64,000 nucleotides of DNA from Actinomycetota bacterium (GTDB lineage: Bacteria > Actinomycetota > Humimicrobiia > Humimicrobiales > Humimicrobiaceae). This document shows positions 16,339 to 25,392 of this stretch, piece after piece; positions within the stretch are counted from its first letter, which is position 1; every line of letters starts with the position of its first letter. Under the pieces are notes generated by a model. The model was not told where the DNA came from. It saw only the letters and a program-made list of their open reading frames with translations, and searched no databases. A program made the position numbers and the translations under genes. The stretch lies in contig JAMCVO010000026.1 of NCBI GenBank assembly GCA_023475715.1, positions 28,201 through 92,200 of the forward strand, in the 5' to 3' direction.

Positions 16339-17862
16339 TTATTTTTTCCGTTTCCAGACTGTACCTTCTTTTCTATCATCCAGCAATATACCAAGGCTTT
16401 CAAGTCTTTGCCTTATTTCGTCAGCTTTAGCAAAATCTTTTCTCTTTCTTTCCAAATTTCTTTCATCAATAAGCCTGGTAATTTCTTCAACATCCAGTAC
16501 AAGAGAATTTGAAAATGATTTGGATCTCTTTTCACTATCTGCGCTAATCCCTTCTTCAAAATCAAAACTTAAAATCCTGCCGGTTTCCAATACTATTAAA
16601 TATGCAAGGTTTAAGCTTTCTTTAACAGGCACATTTATTGTAAAATCTGAGCTTTGTATGATCGAATTTATATTTCCTACAAAATCAAAAATATCACCAA
16701 TTGCTTTTGCCGAGTTAAAATCATCATCCATCGAATTTTTAAAATTTTCCTTAAATGATTTAATAAAACCATAAATTTCTGCAGAAACCGTATCCTGACT
16801 GTCAAATTTTTCTATAGTTTCATTGAACCTTGACAAATCCGATCTTCTTTCAACACCTTCTTTATCAGTTAAAAATTTAATATTTCTTAAAAAATTATTT
16901 ATTTTATCCAGTGATTTTTCCGCTTCATTGAGTTTGGATATACTAAATTCCAACGGACTCCTGTAATGCGTGGAAAGAATATACATCTTTATGACGTTTG
17001 AAGAATATTTTTTCAGCAGATTTTTTAAAATCCAGTCTTCTTTCAATCCATTGGATTTTGACATCTTTTCATCTTTGACTTCTATCATTCCATTATGCAT
17101 CCAGTACTTTACAAAATCACCTTTTTGAGGAAAGGCCGCCTCGGATTGAGCTATTTCATTTTCATGGTGCGGAAATATTAGATCTATACCGCCCCCATGT
17201 ATATCCAATCCGTAATTCAGGTACTTTATAGACATTGCGGAGCATTCAATGTGCCACCCGGGTCTTCCGTTTCCCCAGGGACTGTCCCACGACGGTTCGC
17301 CTGGTTTTGCACTTTTCCATAATGCAAAATCGACCGGTGATTTCTTTTCAAAATTTCCTTCATCCTGTCCCTGCATTTCATTGACTTTCTGACCTGACAA
17401 TCTGCCATATTTGGGAAATTTTTCAACATCAAAATAAACGCTGCCTTCAATAACATAACCATATCCATTTTCTATTATCTTTTTTATTATGGAAATTATT
17501 TCTCCTATCATTTCAGAAGCAAGCGGCATAGCTGAATATTTACCCAGATTCAGATCCTTTATATCATCTTTAAATGCATCAATATACCTTCTGGTAATTA
17601 TCGAAAAATCAACACTTTCTTCATTTGCCTTATTTATTATTTTATCTTCTATGTCAGTTATATTCTGAACAAATTCAACTTTATATCCTAAGTGCTCCAG
17701 ATAGTTTCTTATCATGTTAAATACGATTACCGGTCTGGCATTGCCTACTGAAATATAATTATAGACTGTAGGACCGCAGACATACATTCTGACTTTGCCC
17801 GCCTTCAATGGTTTAAAATCCTGTTTTTTTCTGTAAAGCGTATTATATAATTTTAATCCCAA
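16339..17862 (-). CDS. cysS: Cysteinyl-tRNA synthetase
   Basis: This class I enzyme charges tRNA-Cys. The 507-residue protein has CGPTVYNY at the N-terminus (first zinc cysteine), QNITDIEDKI, GWHIECSAMS and HHENEIAQSEA (remaining zinc ligands) and the KMSKS loop as EKMSKSNG. The first signature, usually HIGN or HIGH in this family, reads SVGN: the leading histidine is replaced by serine. That residue normally stabilises the adenylate transition state, so this is worth checking. TTG at 17862 is the start, preceded by GGAGAAC. It follows cysE by 26 bases, the typical pairing of cysteine synthesis with its charging enzyme. The rest of the protein looks fully functional. Confidence 0.94.
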   Translation of the reverse strand: MGLKLYNTLYRKKQDFKPLKAGKVRMYVCGPTVYNYISVGNARPVIVFNMIRNYLEHLGYKVEFVQNITDIEDKIINKANEESVDFSIITRRYIDAFKDDIKDLNLGKYSAMPLASEMIGEIISIIKKIIENGYGYVIEGSVYFDVEKFPKYGRLSGQKVNEMQGQDEGNFEKKSPVDFALWKSAKPGEPSWDSPWGNGRPGWHIECSAMSIKYLNYGLDIHGGGIDLIFPHHENEIAQSEAAFPQKGDFVKYWMHNGMIEVKDEKMSKSNGLKEDWILKNLLKKYSSNVIKMYILSTHYRSPLEFSISKLNEAEKSLDKINNFLRNIKFLTDKEGVERRSDLSRFNETIEKFDSQDTVSAEIYGFIKSFKENFKNSMDDDFNSAKAIGDIFDFVGNINSIIQSSDFTINVPVKESLNLAYLIVLETGRILSFDFEEGISADSEKRSKSFSNSLVLDVEEITRLIDERNLERKRKDFAKADEIRQRLESLGILLDDRKEGTVWKRKK

Positions 17863-17888
17863 ATCAGTTCTCCTATCATATTTAGATT

Positions 17889-18542
17889 TTAGTTCTTTCT
17901 TTCTTTTAGCTCTTCCAGTTCTTTTTCAAGATTTTCAATACGTAAACTGCATGTGTTTAAAATCTCACTTACCGGGTCCGGCAAATGCATCTGGTGAAAC
18001 TCATCTGAAAGCACTTTCTCCCCTTTAATCCTTACAATCCTGCCTGGCACTCCTACAACAGTACAATTATCGGGGACAGCATCAATAACAACTGCGCCAG
18101 CTCCAATTATTACATTATTGCCTATGGTAATTGAACCAAGCACCTTCGCTCCTGCGGAAATCACTACATTATTTCCTATAGTGGGATGCCTCTTGCCTCT
18201 TTCCTTTCCTGTACCGCCAAGAGTAACACCCTGGTAAAGCGTAACTCCATCTCCTATTATAGTTGTTTCACCAATTACGACACCCATCCCATGATCGATA
18301 AATAATTTTTTTCCAATCTCAGCACCCGGGTGTATTTCTATCCCTGTATAGAACCTGCTTATTTGAGAAATGGCTCTGGGTAAAAAAGGTACTTTGTGCC
18401 TGTAGAGCCAATGGGTAACCCTATGGCAAAGGACAGCATGTACCCCTGCATAAGTAAGAATAATTTCAGCAGTGCTTACCGCAGCAGGATCTCTTTCTTT
18501 TGCAGAAATGACAAGTTCTTTTAAATCAGCAATTAAACCCAT
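17889..18542 (-). CDS. cysE: Serine O-acetyltransferase
   Basis: It makes O-acetylserine, the precursor of cysteine. The 217-residue protein has a short N-terminal helical part with [12 protein letters not shown]. The left-handed beta-helix hexapeptide repeats follow: [20 protein letters not shown], then [20 protein letters not shown] and [19 protein letters not shown]. The catalytic DHG histidine region is present. The C-terminus ends in a charged helix without the usual Ile tail that binds cysteine synthase, though I am not certain of this. A 250-base gap upstream suggests that cysE heads its own operon with cysS, rlmB, yacP and the nuclease. Confidence 0.94.
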   Translation of the reverse strand: MGLIADLKELVISAKERDPAAVSTAEIILTYAGVHAVLCHRVTHWLYRHKVPFLPRAISQISRFYTGIEIHPGAEIGKKLFIDHGMGVVIGETTIIGDGVTLYQGVTLGGTGKERGKRHPTIGNNVVISAGAKVLGSITIGNNVIIGAGAVVIDAVPDNCTVVGVPGRIVRIKGEKVLSDEFHQMHLPDPVSEILNTCSLRIENLEKELEELKERKN

Positions 18543-18598
18543 AAATCACCTTTTCAGAAAAATAACATTTTATCAAGTTAAAAAATAAATTATGACTT

Positions 18599-18612
18599 GG
18601 ATCAACTGATCC
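18599..18612. promoter_or_regulatory. Palindrome upstream of cysE, possible operator
   Basis: GGATCA and TGATCC face each other around two bases, 57 bases before the cysE start in an otherwise very AT-rich 254-base gap. A cysteine or sulfur regulator could bind here, but no regulator gene is nearby and one short palindrome may be chance. Confidence 0.25.
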
Positions 18613-18796
18613 GGTTAAATTTTTTTAAATAATAATTTTCGATAATAAAGCTAATTAATTAAAATTTAGAATCTATAACTTAATTTTAAAGTTTCTTGTA
18701 ATTTTTTACTATGATTTATTTAACAAATTTAAATAATTCAATGTCTGATGGTGCAAATCTGAAACGAGGTTTTATATTTTCCTTAATCATCTTTTT

Positions 18797-19264
18797 CTAT
18801 TCCAGGAGAGCAATACTCTGGACTGCTATACCTTCTTCCCTGCCACAAAACCCAAGTCCCTCGGTTGTGGTAGCTTTTAGGCCTATGCGATCAGGATTCA
18901 TCTCCAGAGTATCCGATAATTTCTTTATCATTGCGGGTATATAAGCAGAAACTTTTGGCTTTTCAAGTATAAGCGTACTGTCTATATTTATTATTTCAAA
19001 TCCCTTATCTTTTATTATCTTTTTAACTTCTTTCAAAAGAAGCAGACTTGATATATTTTTATATTTGATATCATTATCCGGGAAATATACTCCTATGTCC
19101 CTCAAGCCGGCAGCACCAAGCATAGCATCCATAATTGCATGGATAAGAACATCTGCGTCAGAATGGCCCTTAAGACCTTTTTTATATTCAATCTCGACTC
19201 CGCCTAATACCAGCCTTCTGCCTGTTTCAAATTGATGGACATCAAAGCCAATTCCTGCTCTCAT
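18797..19264 (-). CDS. ispF: 2-C-methyl-D-erythritol 2,4-cyclodiphosphate synthase
   Basis: This is the fifth enzyme of the non-mevalonate isoprenoid pathway, forming the cyclic diphosphate with release of CMP. The 155-residue protein begins RAGIGFDVHQFE, with the metal-binding Asp and His. It has GHSDADVLIHAIMDAMLGAA (third ligand) and ends with KATTTEGLGFCGREEGIA, the CMP-binding signature. Length and motifs are complete. It follows ispD by 22 bases, the usual pairing. The operon upstream includes disA and clpC. An unassigned 254-base gap separates it from cysE. Confidence 0.96.
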   Translation of the reverse strand: MRAGIGFDVHQFETGRRLVLGGVEIEYKKGLKGHSDADVLIHAIMDAMLGAAGLRDIGVYFPDNDIKYKNISSLLLLKEVKKIIKDKGFEIINIDSTLILEKPKVSAYIPAMIKKLSDTLEMNPDRIGLKATTTEGLGFCGREEGIAVQSIALLE

Positions 19265-19286
19265 ATTTTTATATTTATCCCTTCTT

Positions 19287-19997
19287 TTACTTGTTATTTT
19301 TACTAATTATAAGCTCAGCCAGGAACAAGTCCAGCGGAGTTGTGATTTTAATATTTTCATGACGGCCCAAAACTACTTTTACCTTCCAACCAAGTCTTTC
19401 AAATAATCCTGCGTCGTCTGTTCCTGTAAAATGATCTTCCAGGGCCTTTTTATGTGCTTCGAGGATAGAATTAAAAAAGAAGGTCTGGGGTGTTTGTGCA
19501 AAACAAACCTGGTTTCTTGAAATTGTAGTATCAATAAGATTATCCTCGCCCATTTTTTTTACTGTTTCATATGCAGGAGCAGCCATAATTATGCCTTTTA
19601 GTTGAGGGTCTTTTTTATTAAGTCTGACAAGGCTGCTTATAAGCATATTAACTTCAGATGTTGTAACCAATGGTCTTACACCATCATGTATTGAAACGAT
19701 TCTACAGTTTGAAGATACTCTCTGCAGCGCGTTAAATACGGATTCCTGTCTTGTATTTCCGCCACACACCAGCTCTTTAACTTTTGTAAAAGAGTATTTT
19801 TCAATTATAGACTCTCTGCAAAAGTCCATGTATTCTTTTGGAACTGCTACATAAATTTCTTGAATTTTTGATGAATTTTGGAAGATATTTATAGAATGTG
19901 CGAGTATCGGCTTGCCGTAAATATTCATAAACTGCTTGCTGATATTGCTTTTCAGCCTTGTGCCTTTTCCGGCTGCTGTGATTATTGCTGCAATCAT
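19287..19997 (-). CDS. ispD: 2-C-methyl-D-erythritol 4-phosphate cytidylyltransferase
   Basis: It couples CTP to methylerythritol 4-phosphate in isoprenoid synthesis. The 236-residue protein starts AAIITAAGKGTRLKSNISKQ, the nucleotide-binding loop. It continues with VAVPKEY, SIHDGVRPLV (metal-binding Asp) and ITTPLDLFLAE near the end, which contacts the substrate. The ATG at 19997 follows disA by 11 bases, so it is within the same transcript. Standard Gram-positive order disA-ispD-ispF is conserved. Confidence 0.95.
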   Translation of the reverse strand: MIAAIITAAGKGTRLKSNISKQFMNIYGKPILAHSINIFQNSSKIQEIYVAVPKEYMDFCRESIIEKYSFTKVKELVCGGNTRQESVFNALQRVSSNCRIVSIHDGVRPLVTTSEVNMLISSLVRLNKKDPQLKGIIMAAPAYETVKKMGEDNLIDTTISRNQVCFAQTPQTFFFNSILEAHKKALEDHFTGTDDAGLFERLGWKVKVVLGRHENIKITTPLDLFLAELIISKNNK

Positions 19998-20008
19998 TTA
20001 TTTTATCT

Positions 20009-21118
20009 TTAAAATCTTATTTTTGGGACTATTTCTCCCTTATGATTGTAAGGTTCATTATATAAATAATATTCAGAAAATTTCTTAAGCTTATCAAAAA
20101 GAAGTCCCGCCTTTGTCTTGCCCATACCGGGAACATCCGCTAGTTCATCAGCGCTGCAATCCAATATATTTTTCAAATTACCAAATTTTTCAAGTAAGCT
20201 TTTTAGCAGTGCTTCCGGAAACCTGCTAATTTCTGTAATAATTCTTATGCCTTTGGGATGGACACTGAATTCCTTAAGATTTTCCTCAACTTTATAACCA
20301 AGGATTTTTGCTGTGCTGGATAAATCCAGAAGTGCATCCGTATTAAGCGAACTGATTTTATCTTTTAATTCAACCGATTTAATTTTATCACCGACATTTT
20401 TGTAATCTTCTATAATTTTAAGGCTTTCATCTGCAACATTTACCATAAGTTCCTGAACCTGCATGTTAAGCAACCTTCCGTCAGTACCAAGCTCATAACT
20501 ATATTTTCGAACTTCTTTCTCGGTCTTGCCGACTATACTGGCTCTCTGAAGGACACTTGCAACATCATATAAAGTAACCATATCTTCCAGCTCTCTTATG
20601 GTAAGATTAACCAACAAATAGTCGAGACTTTCCTTATACTTGCTTAAAGTCTGAAGTGCCTGGTTTGCTTTTGACAGTACAACCCTGGGTTCTTCCAGTA
20701 CATATTTGATCGTATCTATAAAAATCGCAACAACACCTCTTTTTTGTGATATTGAAATAACCAGCACTTTTGTTTGTTTTCCAACTCTTTCTGCGGTCCT
20801 GTGTCTTGTACCTGTTTCAGAAGTTTTAATTTGGGGATTTGGAAAAAGATGTGTATTAGCATATAAAATTCTGCTTGCATCATTACTTAATATAATTGCT
20901 CCATCCATTTTTGCAAGTTCATAGAATTTTGCCGGAGTAAAATTACATCCTATGTAAAACCCTCCGTCTACAAGTTTAAGAACCTGCTCCGAATCTCCGA
21001 CAACAATAAGTGCGCCTGTTTTGCCTTGTAAAATATATTCGATTCCCGCCCTGAGATCGGTACCCGGAGCAATCCTTTTAAGACTATTTAATAATAATTC
21101 TTCTTCTTTCTCTTTCAT
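20009..21118 (-). CDS. disA: Diadenylate cyclase DisA
   Basis: This DNA-integrity scanning protein makes cyclic di-AMP from two ATP. The 369-residue protein has an N-terminal DAC domain with the active-site motifs DGAIILSND and GTRHRTAER. A helical linker (about residues 150-290) follows, and the C-terminus is an HhH DNA-binding domain (PEALLKSLLEKFGNL, DVPGMGKTKAGLLFDKL). It starts 15 bases after the clpC stop with no strong ribosome-binding site, consistent with translation within the mcsA-mcsB-clpC-disA-ispD-ispF transcript. No radA gene lies between clpC and disA, unlike in Bacillus. No c-di-AMP riboswitch or phosphodiesterase was seen in the window. Confidence 0.95.
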   Translation of the reverse strand: MKEKEEELLLNSLKRIAPGTDLRAGIEYILQGKTGALIVVGDSEQVLKLVDGGFYIGCNFTPAKFYELAKMDGAIILSNDASRILYANTHLFPNPQIKTSETGTRHRTAERVGKQTKVLVISISQKRGVVAIFIDTIKYVLEEPRVVLSKANQALQTLSKYKESLDYLLVNLTIRELEDMVTLYDVASVLQRASIVGKTEKEVRKYSYELGTDGRLLNMQVQELMVNVADESLKIIEDYKNVGDKIKSVELKDKISSLNTDALLDLSSTAKILGYKVEENLKEFSVHPKGIRIITEISRFPEALLKSLLEKFGNLKNILDCSADELADVPGMGKTKAGLLFDKLKKFSEYYLYNEPYNHKGEIVPKIRF

Positions 21119-21133
21119 AAGATATTAAAGAAA

Positions 21134-23602
21134 TCAGACCTTTAAAACACTTGGTGTTATTTTTATAATTTTAAAGCACATTTCATCATTTTCATTGGTA
21201 ACTTCTATATTATCTCCTACCTTTATTTCCCCGCTGATAATTCTTTCCGAAATCGGATCCTCTATCAAAGATTGAATGCTTCTCCTCATGGGCCTTGCGC
21301 CCATTGCCGAATCATAACCTTTTGCCAGTAATAATTCTTTTGCATCATCTTTCATCTCAATCGTTATGCCTTGAAGCTCCAGCTGCTTCTGGATCCTGAA
21401 TATCATCAAATCTATGATTTGATAAATTTCTGATTTCGTTAATTTATGGAAAACTATAACCTCATCCAGCCTGTTTAAAAATTCAGGTCTGAAAGCTTTT
21501 TTAAGCTCGCTCATTACCTTATTTTTTATATCACCGTACGAAAGGTCTTCGTCTTCAGCTTTTCTAAAACCCATAGGATTGTTTTTATGTATTTCTCTGG
21601 CGCCAAGATTTGAAGTCATTATAATAACGGTATTCTTAAAGTCTACCCTTCGCCCCTGTGAATCAGTCAGATGGCCATCCTCAAAAATTTGCAGAAGTAT
21701 ATTGAAAACATCCGGATGGGCCTTTTCTATTTCATCAAGAAGTATGACGCTATAAGGCCTTCGTTTTATTTTTTCTGTCAGCTGTCCTCCTTCATCATAA
21801 CCAACATAGCCCGGAGGAGAACCTACCAGTTTTGAAACCGAGTGCTTTTCCATATACTCAGACATGTCTATCTGTATGAGGGCATCTTCCTTGCCAAATA
21901 AAAATTCGGCTATTGTTTTTGCCAGCTCTGTTTTTCCTACTCCTGAAGGACCGAGGAATATAAATGAGCCTATGGGCCTTTTAGGGTCTTTCAAACCAGA
22001 CCTGGACCTTCTTATTGCCCTCGAAACCGTCTTTATTGCTTCATCCTGTCCAACAACTCGCTTATGCAGTTCGTCTTCCATTTTAAGCAGCTTCGCAGAT
22101 TCAGACTCATTAAGTTTGTACACTGGAATTCCTGTCCAGTTCGAAAGCACTTCAGCTATTTCATTTTCATCAACTTTTTCTTTTATGCACTTACCTGTCC
22201 TGCCCCAATTTTCTTCCAGCTCTATTTTTTCCTTTATAAGCTGTTTTTCCTTGTCCCTGAACTGTGCCGCTTTTTCAAAATCCTGAGAATTTATAGCTTC
22301 CTCTTTTTTGCTTATAATTTTTTCGATATTTTTTTCAAGATCCTTCAGATCAGGAGGATTTGTAAGAGTCCTGAGTCTTACCCGGGATGCAGCCTCATCG
22401 ATTAAATCAATAGCCTTATCCGGCAGGAATCTATCCGTAATATAACGATTCGACAGCTTTACGGCTGATTTTATTGCATCTTCGGTTATTATTATTCCAT
22501 GGAATGCTTCGTATTTATCTTTTAACCCTGTTAAAATTTCAATAGTTTCATATTCGTTTGGTTCGTCGACATAAATTGGCTGGAATCTTCGCTCTAAAGC
22601 TTTATCCTTTTCCACATATTTTCTGTATTCATTTATTGTGGTTGCCCCAATTGTCTGAATTTCTCCTCTTGACAGCATAGGCTTTAATATACTCGCGGCA
22701 TCAATGGCACCCTCAGCAGCTCCGGCACCAACCAGAGTATGAACTTCATCAATGAATATCATTATGTCTCCATCTTCCTTTATTTCCTGAAGCACTTTTT
22801 TCAATCTTTCCTCAAAATCCCCCCTGTATCTTGAACCGGCAACCAGTGCCCCAAGGTCAAGCGTAAATATTTTCTTGCCTCTTAAGTTTAATGGGACCTC
22901 TTTTGCAATAATAAACTGTGCAAGACCCTCAACAATTGCAGTTTTACCTACGCCGGATTCTCCAATCAATATTGGATTATTCTTAGTTCTTCTGGATAAT
23001 ATCTGCATTACTCTTTCTATTTCTTTTTTCCTTCCTATTACAGGGTCAAGCTTGCCTTCTTTTGCAAGCTGAGTAAGATCCCTGCCATATTGTGTAAGCA
23101 TTTTCAGGTTTCGTTTTTGAGTTTTGTCTGTGTTGTAGCTCTCATCCTGAGTGTAATAAGGATATTTATTCAGTGTTTCTCTTATTTTTTCTTTTGATAT
23201 CTCGAGGTTGATTCCGAAAGAATTCAACACCCTTGCCGCAACTCCTTCACCTTCACGAAGCAATCCAAGAAGGATATGCTCTGTACCAATATAATTATGA
23301 CCCATTTGCAGCGCTTCCCTAAGGGATAACTCGAGAACTTTTTTTGCGCGTGGCGTAAAGGGTATGTGCTCATAAGATTCTGAAGAACCTTCTGTTACTG
23401 AATCTCTTACGGCAACTCTTACGTCATCAAGTGAAATATTCAATGCTACCAGTACCTTTGCAGCTATGCCTTCTTTTTCATCGATCAACCCAAGCAGCAA
23501 ATGCTCTGTGCCTATATAGTTTTGCTTTAAAAATCTTGCTTCATCCTGAGCCCTGACAACAACCTTACGAGCTCTTTCTGTAAATCTTTCAAACATTTTC
23601 AT
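21134..23602 (-). CDS. clpC: ATP-dependent Clp protease ATPase subunit ClpC
   Basis: This AAA+ unfoldase delivers substrates, including McsB-phosphorylated proteins, to ClpP. It has two N-domain repeats (about residues 1-145, with [12 protein letters not shown] twice). AAA-1 carries the P-loop [17 protein letters not shown]-containing middle domain lies around residue 430, with the pattern [21 protein letters not shown]-2 carries [12 protein letters not shown], and a ClpP-binding loop is expected in this domain. About 822 residues is normal. I prefer ATG at 23602 (AAAGGAT upstream) over the TTG one codon earlier. Its start overlaps the mcsB end by 14 bases. clpP is not in the window. Confidence 0.96.
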   Translation of the reverse strand: MKMFERFTERARKVVVRAQDEARFLKQNYIGTEHLLLGLIDEKEGIAAKVLVALNISLDDVRVAVRDSVTEGSSESYEHIPFTPRAKKVLELSLREALQMGHNYIGTEHILLGLLREGEGVAARVLNSFGINLEISKEKIRETLNKYPYYTQDESYNTDKTQKRNLKMLTQYGRDLTQLAKEGKLDPVIGRKKEIERVMQILSRRTKNNPILIGESGVGKTAIVEGLAQFIIAKEVPLNLRGKKIFTLDLGALVAGSRYRGDFEERLKKVLQEIKEDGDIMIFIDEVHTLVGAGAAEGAIDAASILKPMLSRGEIQTIGATTINEYRKYVEKDKALERRFQPIYVDEPNEYETIEILTGLKDKYEAFHGIIITEDAIKSAVKLSNRYITDRFLPDKAIDLIDEAASRVRLRTLTNPPDLKDLEKNIEKIISKKEEAINSQDFEKAAQFRDKEKQLIKEKIELEENWGRTGKCIKEKVDENEIAEVLSNWTGIPVYKLNESESAKLLKMEDELHKRVVGQDEAIKTVSRAIRRSRSGLKDPKRPIGSFIFLGPSGVGKTELAKTIAEFLFGKEDALIQIDMSEYMEKHSVSKLVGSPPGYVGYDEGGQLTEKIKRRPYSVILLDEIEKAHPDVFNILLQIFEDGHLTDSQGRRVDFKNTVIIMTSNLGAREIHKNNPMGFRKAEDEDLSYGDIKNKVMSELKKAFRPEFLNRLDEVIVFHKLTKSEIYQIIDLMIFRIQKQLELQGITIEMKDDAKELLLAKGYDSAMGARPMRRSIQSLIEDPISERIISGEIKVGDNIEVTNENDEMCFKIIKITPSVLKV

Positions 23603-24689
23603 CAAATCCTTTTAAAATTCTTTCTCTTATAAGTGATGCTCTAATCTTATCAATATCATCGCTTTTAAGCTTAATATTTTTACCATAACTGGCTAATATA
23701 TTAGAATCTCCCAGGATGCCTATCAAATTATGAAAATCAAAAGGTTTTATATTTTTGATTACATCAATATCAAGTCCCAGCTGCAGCATTGATAAAAGCT
23801 CCAGAGACTCTCTGAACGAAAGCATCTTAGCATATTTTAGCATACCATATGATCTAAAAATACTGTCTTCAACATTTTCATGTTTATTCTGCTTTAGAAA
23901 ATCCTTTGCACTTTTTTCTTCATCTATCATATTCAAACAAATTGCATCCATTTCATCTATTATTTCATCTTCATATTTTCCCAGAGAAATCTGATTTGCG
24001 ATTTGAAATAAATTGCCAATCACTTCTGAATTTTCCCCAAAGTAACCTCTTATCGTACAGTTTATTTTACTGAGTTTTTTTATAAAATCTTCAATTCTTG
24101 AGCTGACAACTATTGCCGGAAGATGTGCTATAACTGATACCCTCAGTGATGTGCCCAGATTAGTAGGGCATGCAGTAAGATATCCAAAATTTTTGTCATA
24201 GGAAAAATTTAATTTTTTCTCAAGATCTTTTTCGACTTTCATTACTTCATTATAAGACCTGTAAATATTCAGCCCCGGAATTATGCTCTGTATGCGCAAA
24301 TGATCTTCCTCATTTATCATTATTGAAATTGCTTTTCCCATCTCGCTTGAATCCCCGCGAAGAATAAATCCTTTTCCTGAAAGTTTTAAAGTCATTTCAT
24401 AACTGACTAAATGCCTTTCGACAAGCAGCCTGCGCTGTGTTCTGGACAGCTTATTCATAGTATGGAAACTATATCCCTTATTCTTGCCGGCACTGAAAAA
24501 AGTATTTTTTACCAGATCCAATATCTCTTTTCTTTCAGCTTCATTATTAATACTGCTGAATCTGAAGCCTGCAATATTCCTGGCAACCCTTGCGCGGGTA
24601 GTTAAAATAATCTGGTTAACATCTCTATAACCTGATTTTTTAGTTTTTCGGCTTTTACTTTTATAAATTGTAGGATTTTGTTCGTTCAT
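23589..24689 (-). CDS. mcsB: Protein arginine kinase McsB
   Basis: It phosphorylates arginine residues on proteins, marking them for ClpCP. The 366-residue phosphagen-kinase-like protein has ILTTRARVARNIAGFRF (nucleotide-binding arginines), INEEDHLRIQ (the catalytic Glu region of McsB) and CPTNLGTSLRVSVIAHLPA, which corresponds to the active-site loop. These indicate an active kinase. Its activator mcsA is just upstream and its effector clpC overlaps downstream. The classical repressor and substrate of this system, CtsR, is not encoded at the head of this operon. Confidence 0.94.
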   Translation of the reverse strand: MNEQNPTIYKSKSRKTKKSGYRDVNQIILTTRARVARNIAGFRFSSINNEAERKEILDLVKNTFFSAGKNKGYSFHTMNKLSRTQRRLLVERHLVSYEMTLKLSGKGFILRGDSSEMGKAISIMINEEDHLRIQSIIPGLNIYRSYNEVMKVEKDLEKKLNFSYDKNFGYLTACPTNLGTSLRVSVIAHLPAIVVSSRIEDFIKKLSKINCTIRGYFGENSEVIGNLFQIANQISLGKYEDEIIDEMDAICLNMIDEEKSAKDFLKQNKHENVEDSIFRSYGMLKYAKMLSFRESLELLSMLQLGLDIDVIKNIKPFDFHNLIGILGDSNILASYGKNIKLKSDDIDKIRASLIRERILKGFDENV

Positions 24690-24726
24690 TTTTTTATAAT
24701 CTTAAAATTAAATTTATTTTCTTTGT

Positions 24727-25278
24727 TTAATTTACATTTTTACCTATGTATAGCTTTTTTTGAAGTTTCTTAATCGTATCTCTCAGTTTTGCAGCCACTT
24801 CAAAGTTTTCAACTGTAACTTCTTCTTTCAGCTGATATTTAAGGTCCCTTATTTCCTTTTCGATTTTAATATCGTTACTTGATTTAACGGGCACCTTTCC
24901 CTTATGCTCAAGGCTGCCGTGGATTGTTTTTACGATAGGGTTAAGGACATCTCTAAATTCATTATAACAGTTTGCACAACCAACTCTGCCAATTGATTTT
25001 ATTGTATTTAAATCAATATTACAAAAAGAACATTTCTTATTATCATTGACACTAACATTTTCAAATAATTTGTCATTCTCCTCTTTGGCGCTGATTTTTA
25101 TATCTATTTCAAAAAATTTTGAAAGTATTTTTGTTAAATCAGTGAAAAAATCCTCTGTTGAAAAAAAAGAATAATTCTTTATGCAGTCCATGCATAAGTT
25201 AATCTTTTCAACATTGTTATTTGTTACTTTAATCAAATGTATACTGGCTTCATTGCTTTTACAAAAATCACAAATCAT
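24727..25278 (-). CDS. mcsA: McsA, zinc-finger activator of McsB
   Basis: It activates the arginine kinase McsB. The 183-residue protein has two treble-clef-type zinc modules, CDFCKSNE with CMDCIKN and CSFCNID with CANCYNE. The C-terminal UVR motif (about residues 140-180, LKEEVTVENFEVAAKLRDTI) matches the ClpC middle domain type. GGAG precedes the ATG, and a recognisable promoter sits about 45 bases upstream. It is the first gene of the stress operon, with lysS as its upstream neighbour where ctsR would be expected. Confidence 0.92.
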   Translation of the reverse strand: MICDFCKSNEASIHLIKVTNNNVEKINLCMDCIKNYSFFSTEDFFTDLTKILSKFFEIDIKISAKEENDKLFENVSVNDNKKCSFCNIDLNTIKSIGRVGCANCYNEFRDVLNPIVKTIHGSLEHKGKVPVKSSNDIKIEKEIRDLKYQLKEEVTVENFEVAAKLRDTIKKLQKKLYIGKNVN

Positions 25279-25323
25279 TTTAACTCCAAATCAATAATCT
25301 TAGATTATTTAAATATCAGCTAA

Positions 25324-25353
25324 ATTATACCATCTTTTATTTCAAATATTAAA
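25324..25353 (-). promoter_or_regulatory. Sigma70-type promoter for the mcsA-mcsB-clpC operon
   Basis: On the minus strand TTTAAT (25353-25348) and a perfect TATAAT (25329-25324) are 18 bases apart, about 40 bases before the mcsA start. No CtsR heptad repeats or CIRCE element are visible around it. Confidence 0.5.
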
Positions 25354-25392
25354 CTGATGGGTTTGTTTAAAAAGTGTCTGGTCTTATTGAAA

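Noticed and set aside
16208..16774. 188-codon open frame on the plus strand opposite cysS/rlmB
   Set aside because: It is an antisense shadow: low-complexity serine/leucine/phenylalanine composition, no ribosome-binding site, and both opposite-strand genes are well supported.
21864..22286. 140-codon plus-strand frame opposite clpC
   Set aside because: Its composition mirrors the complementary codons of the conserved ClpC domain and it has no family features.
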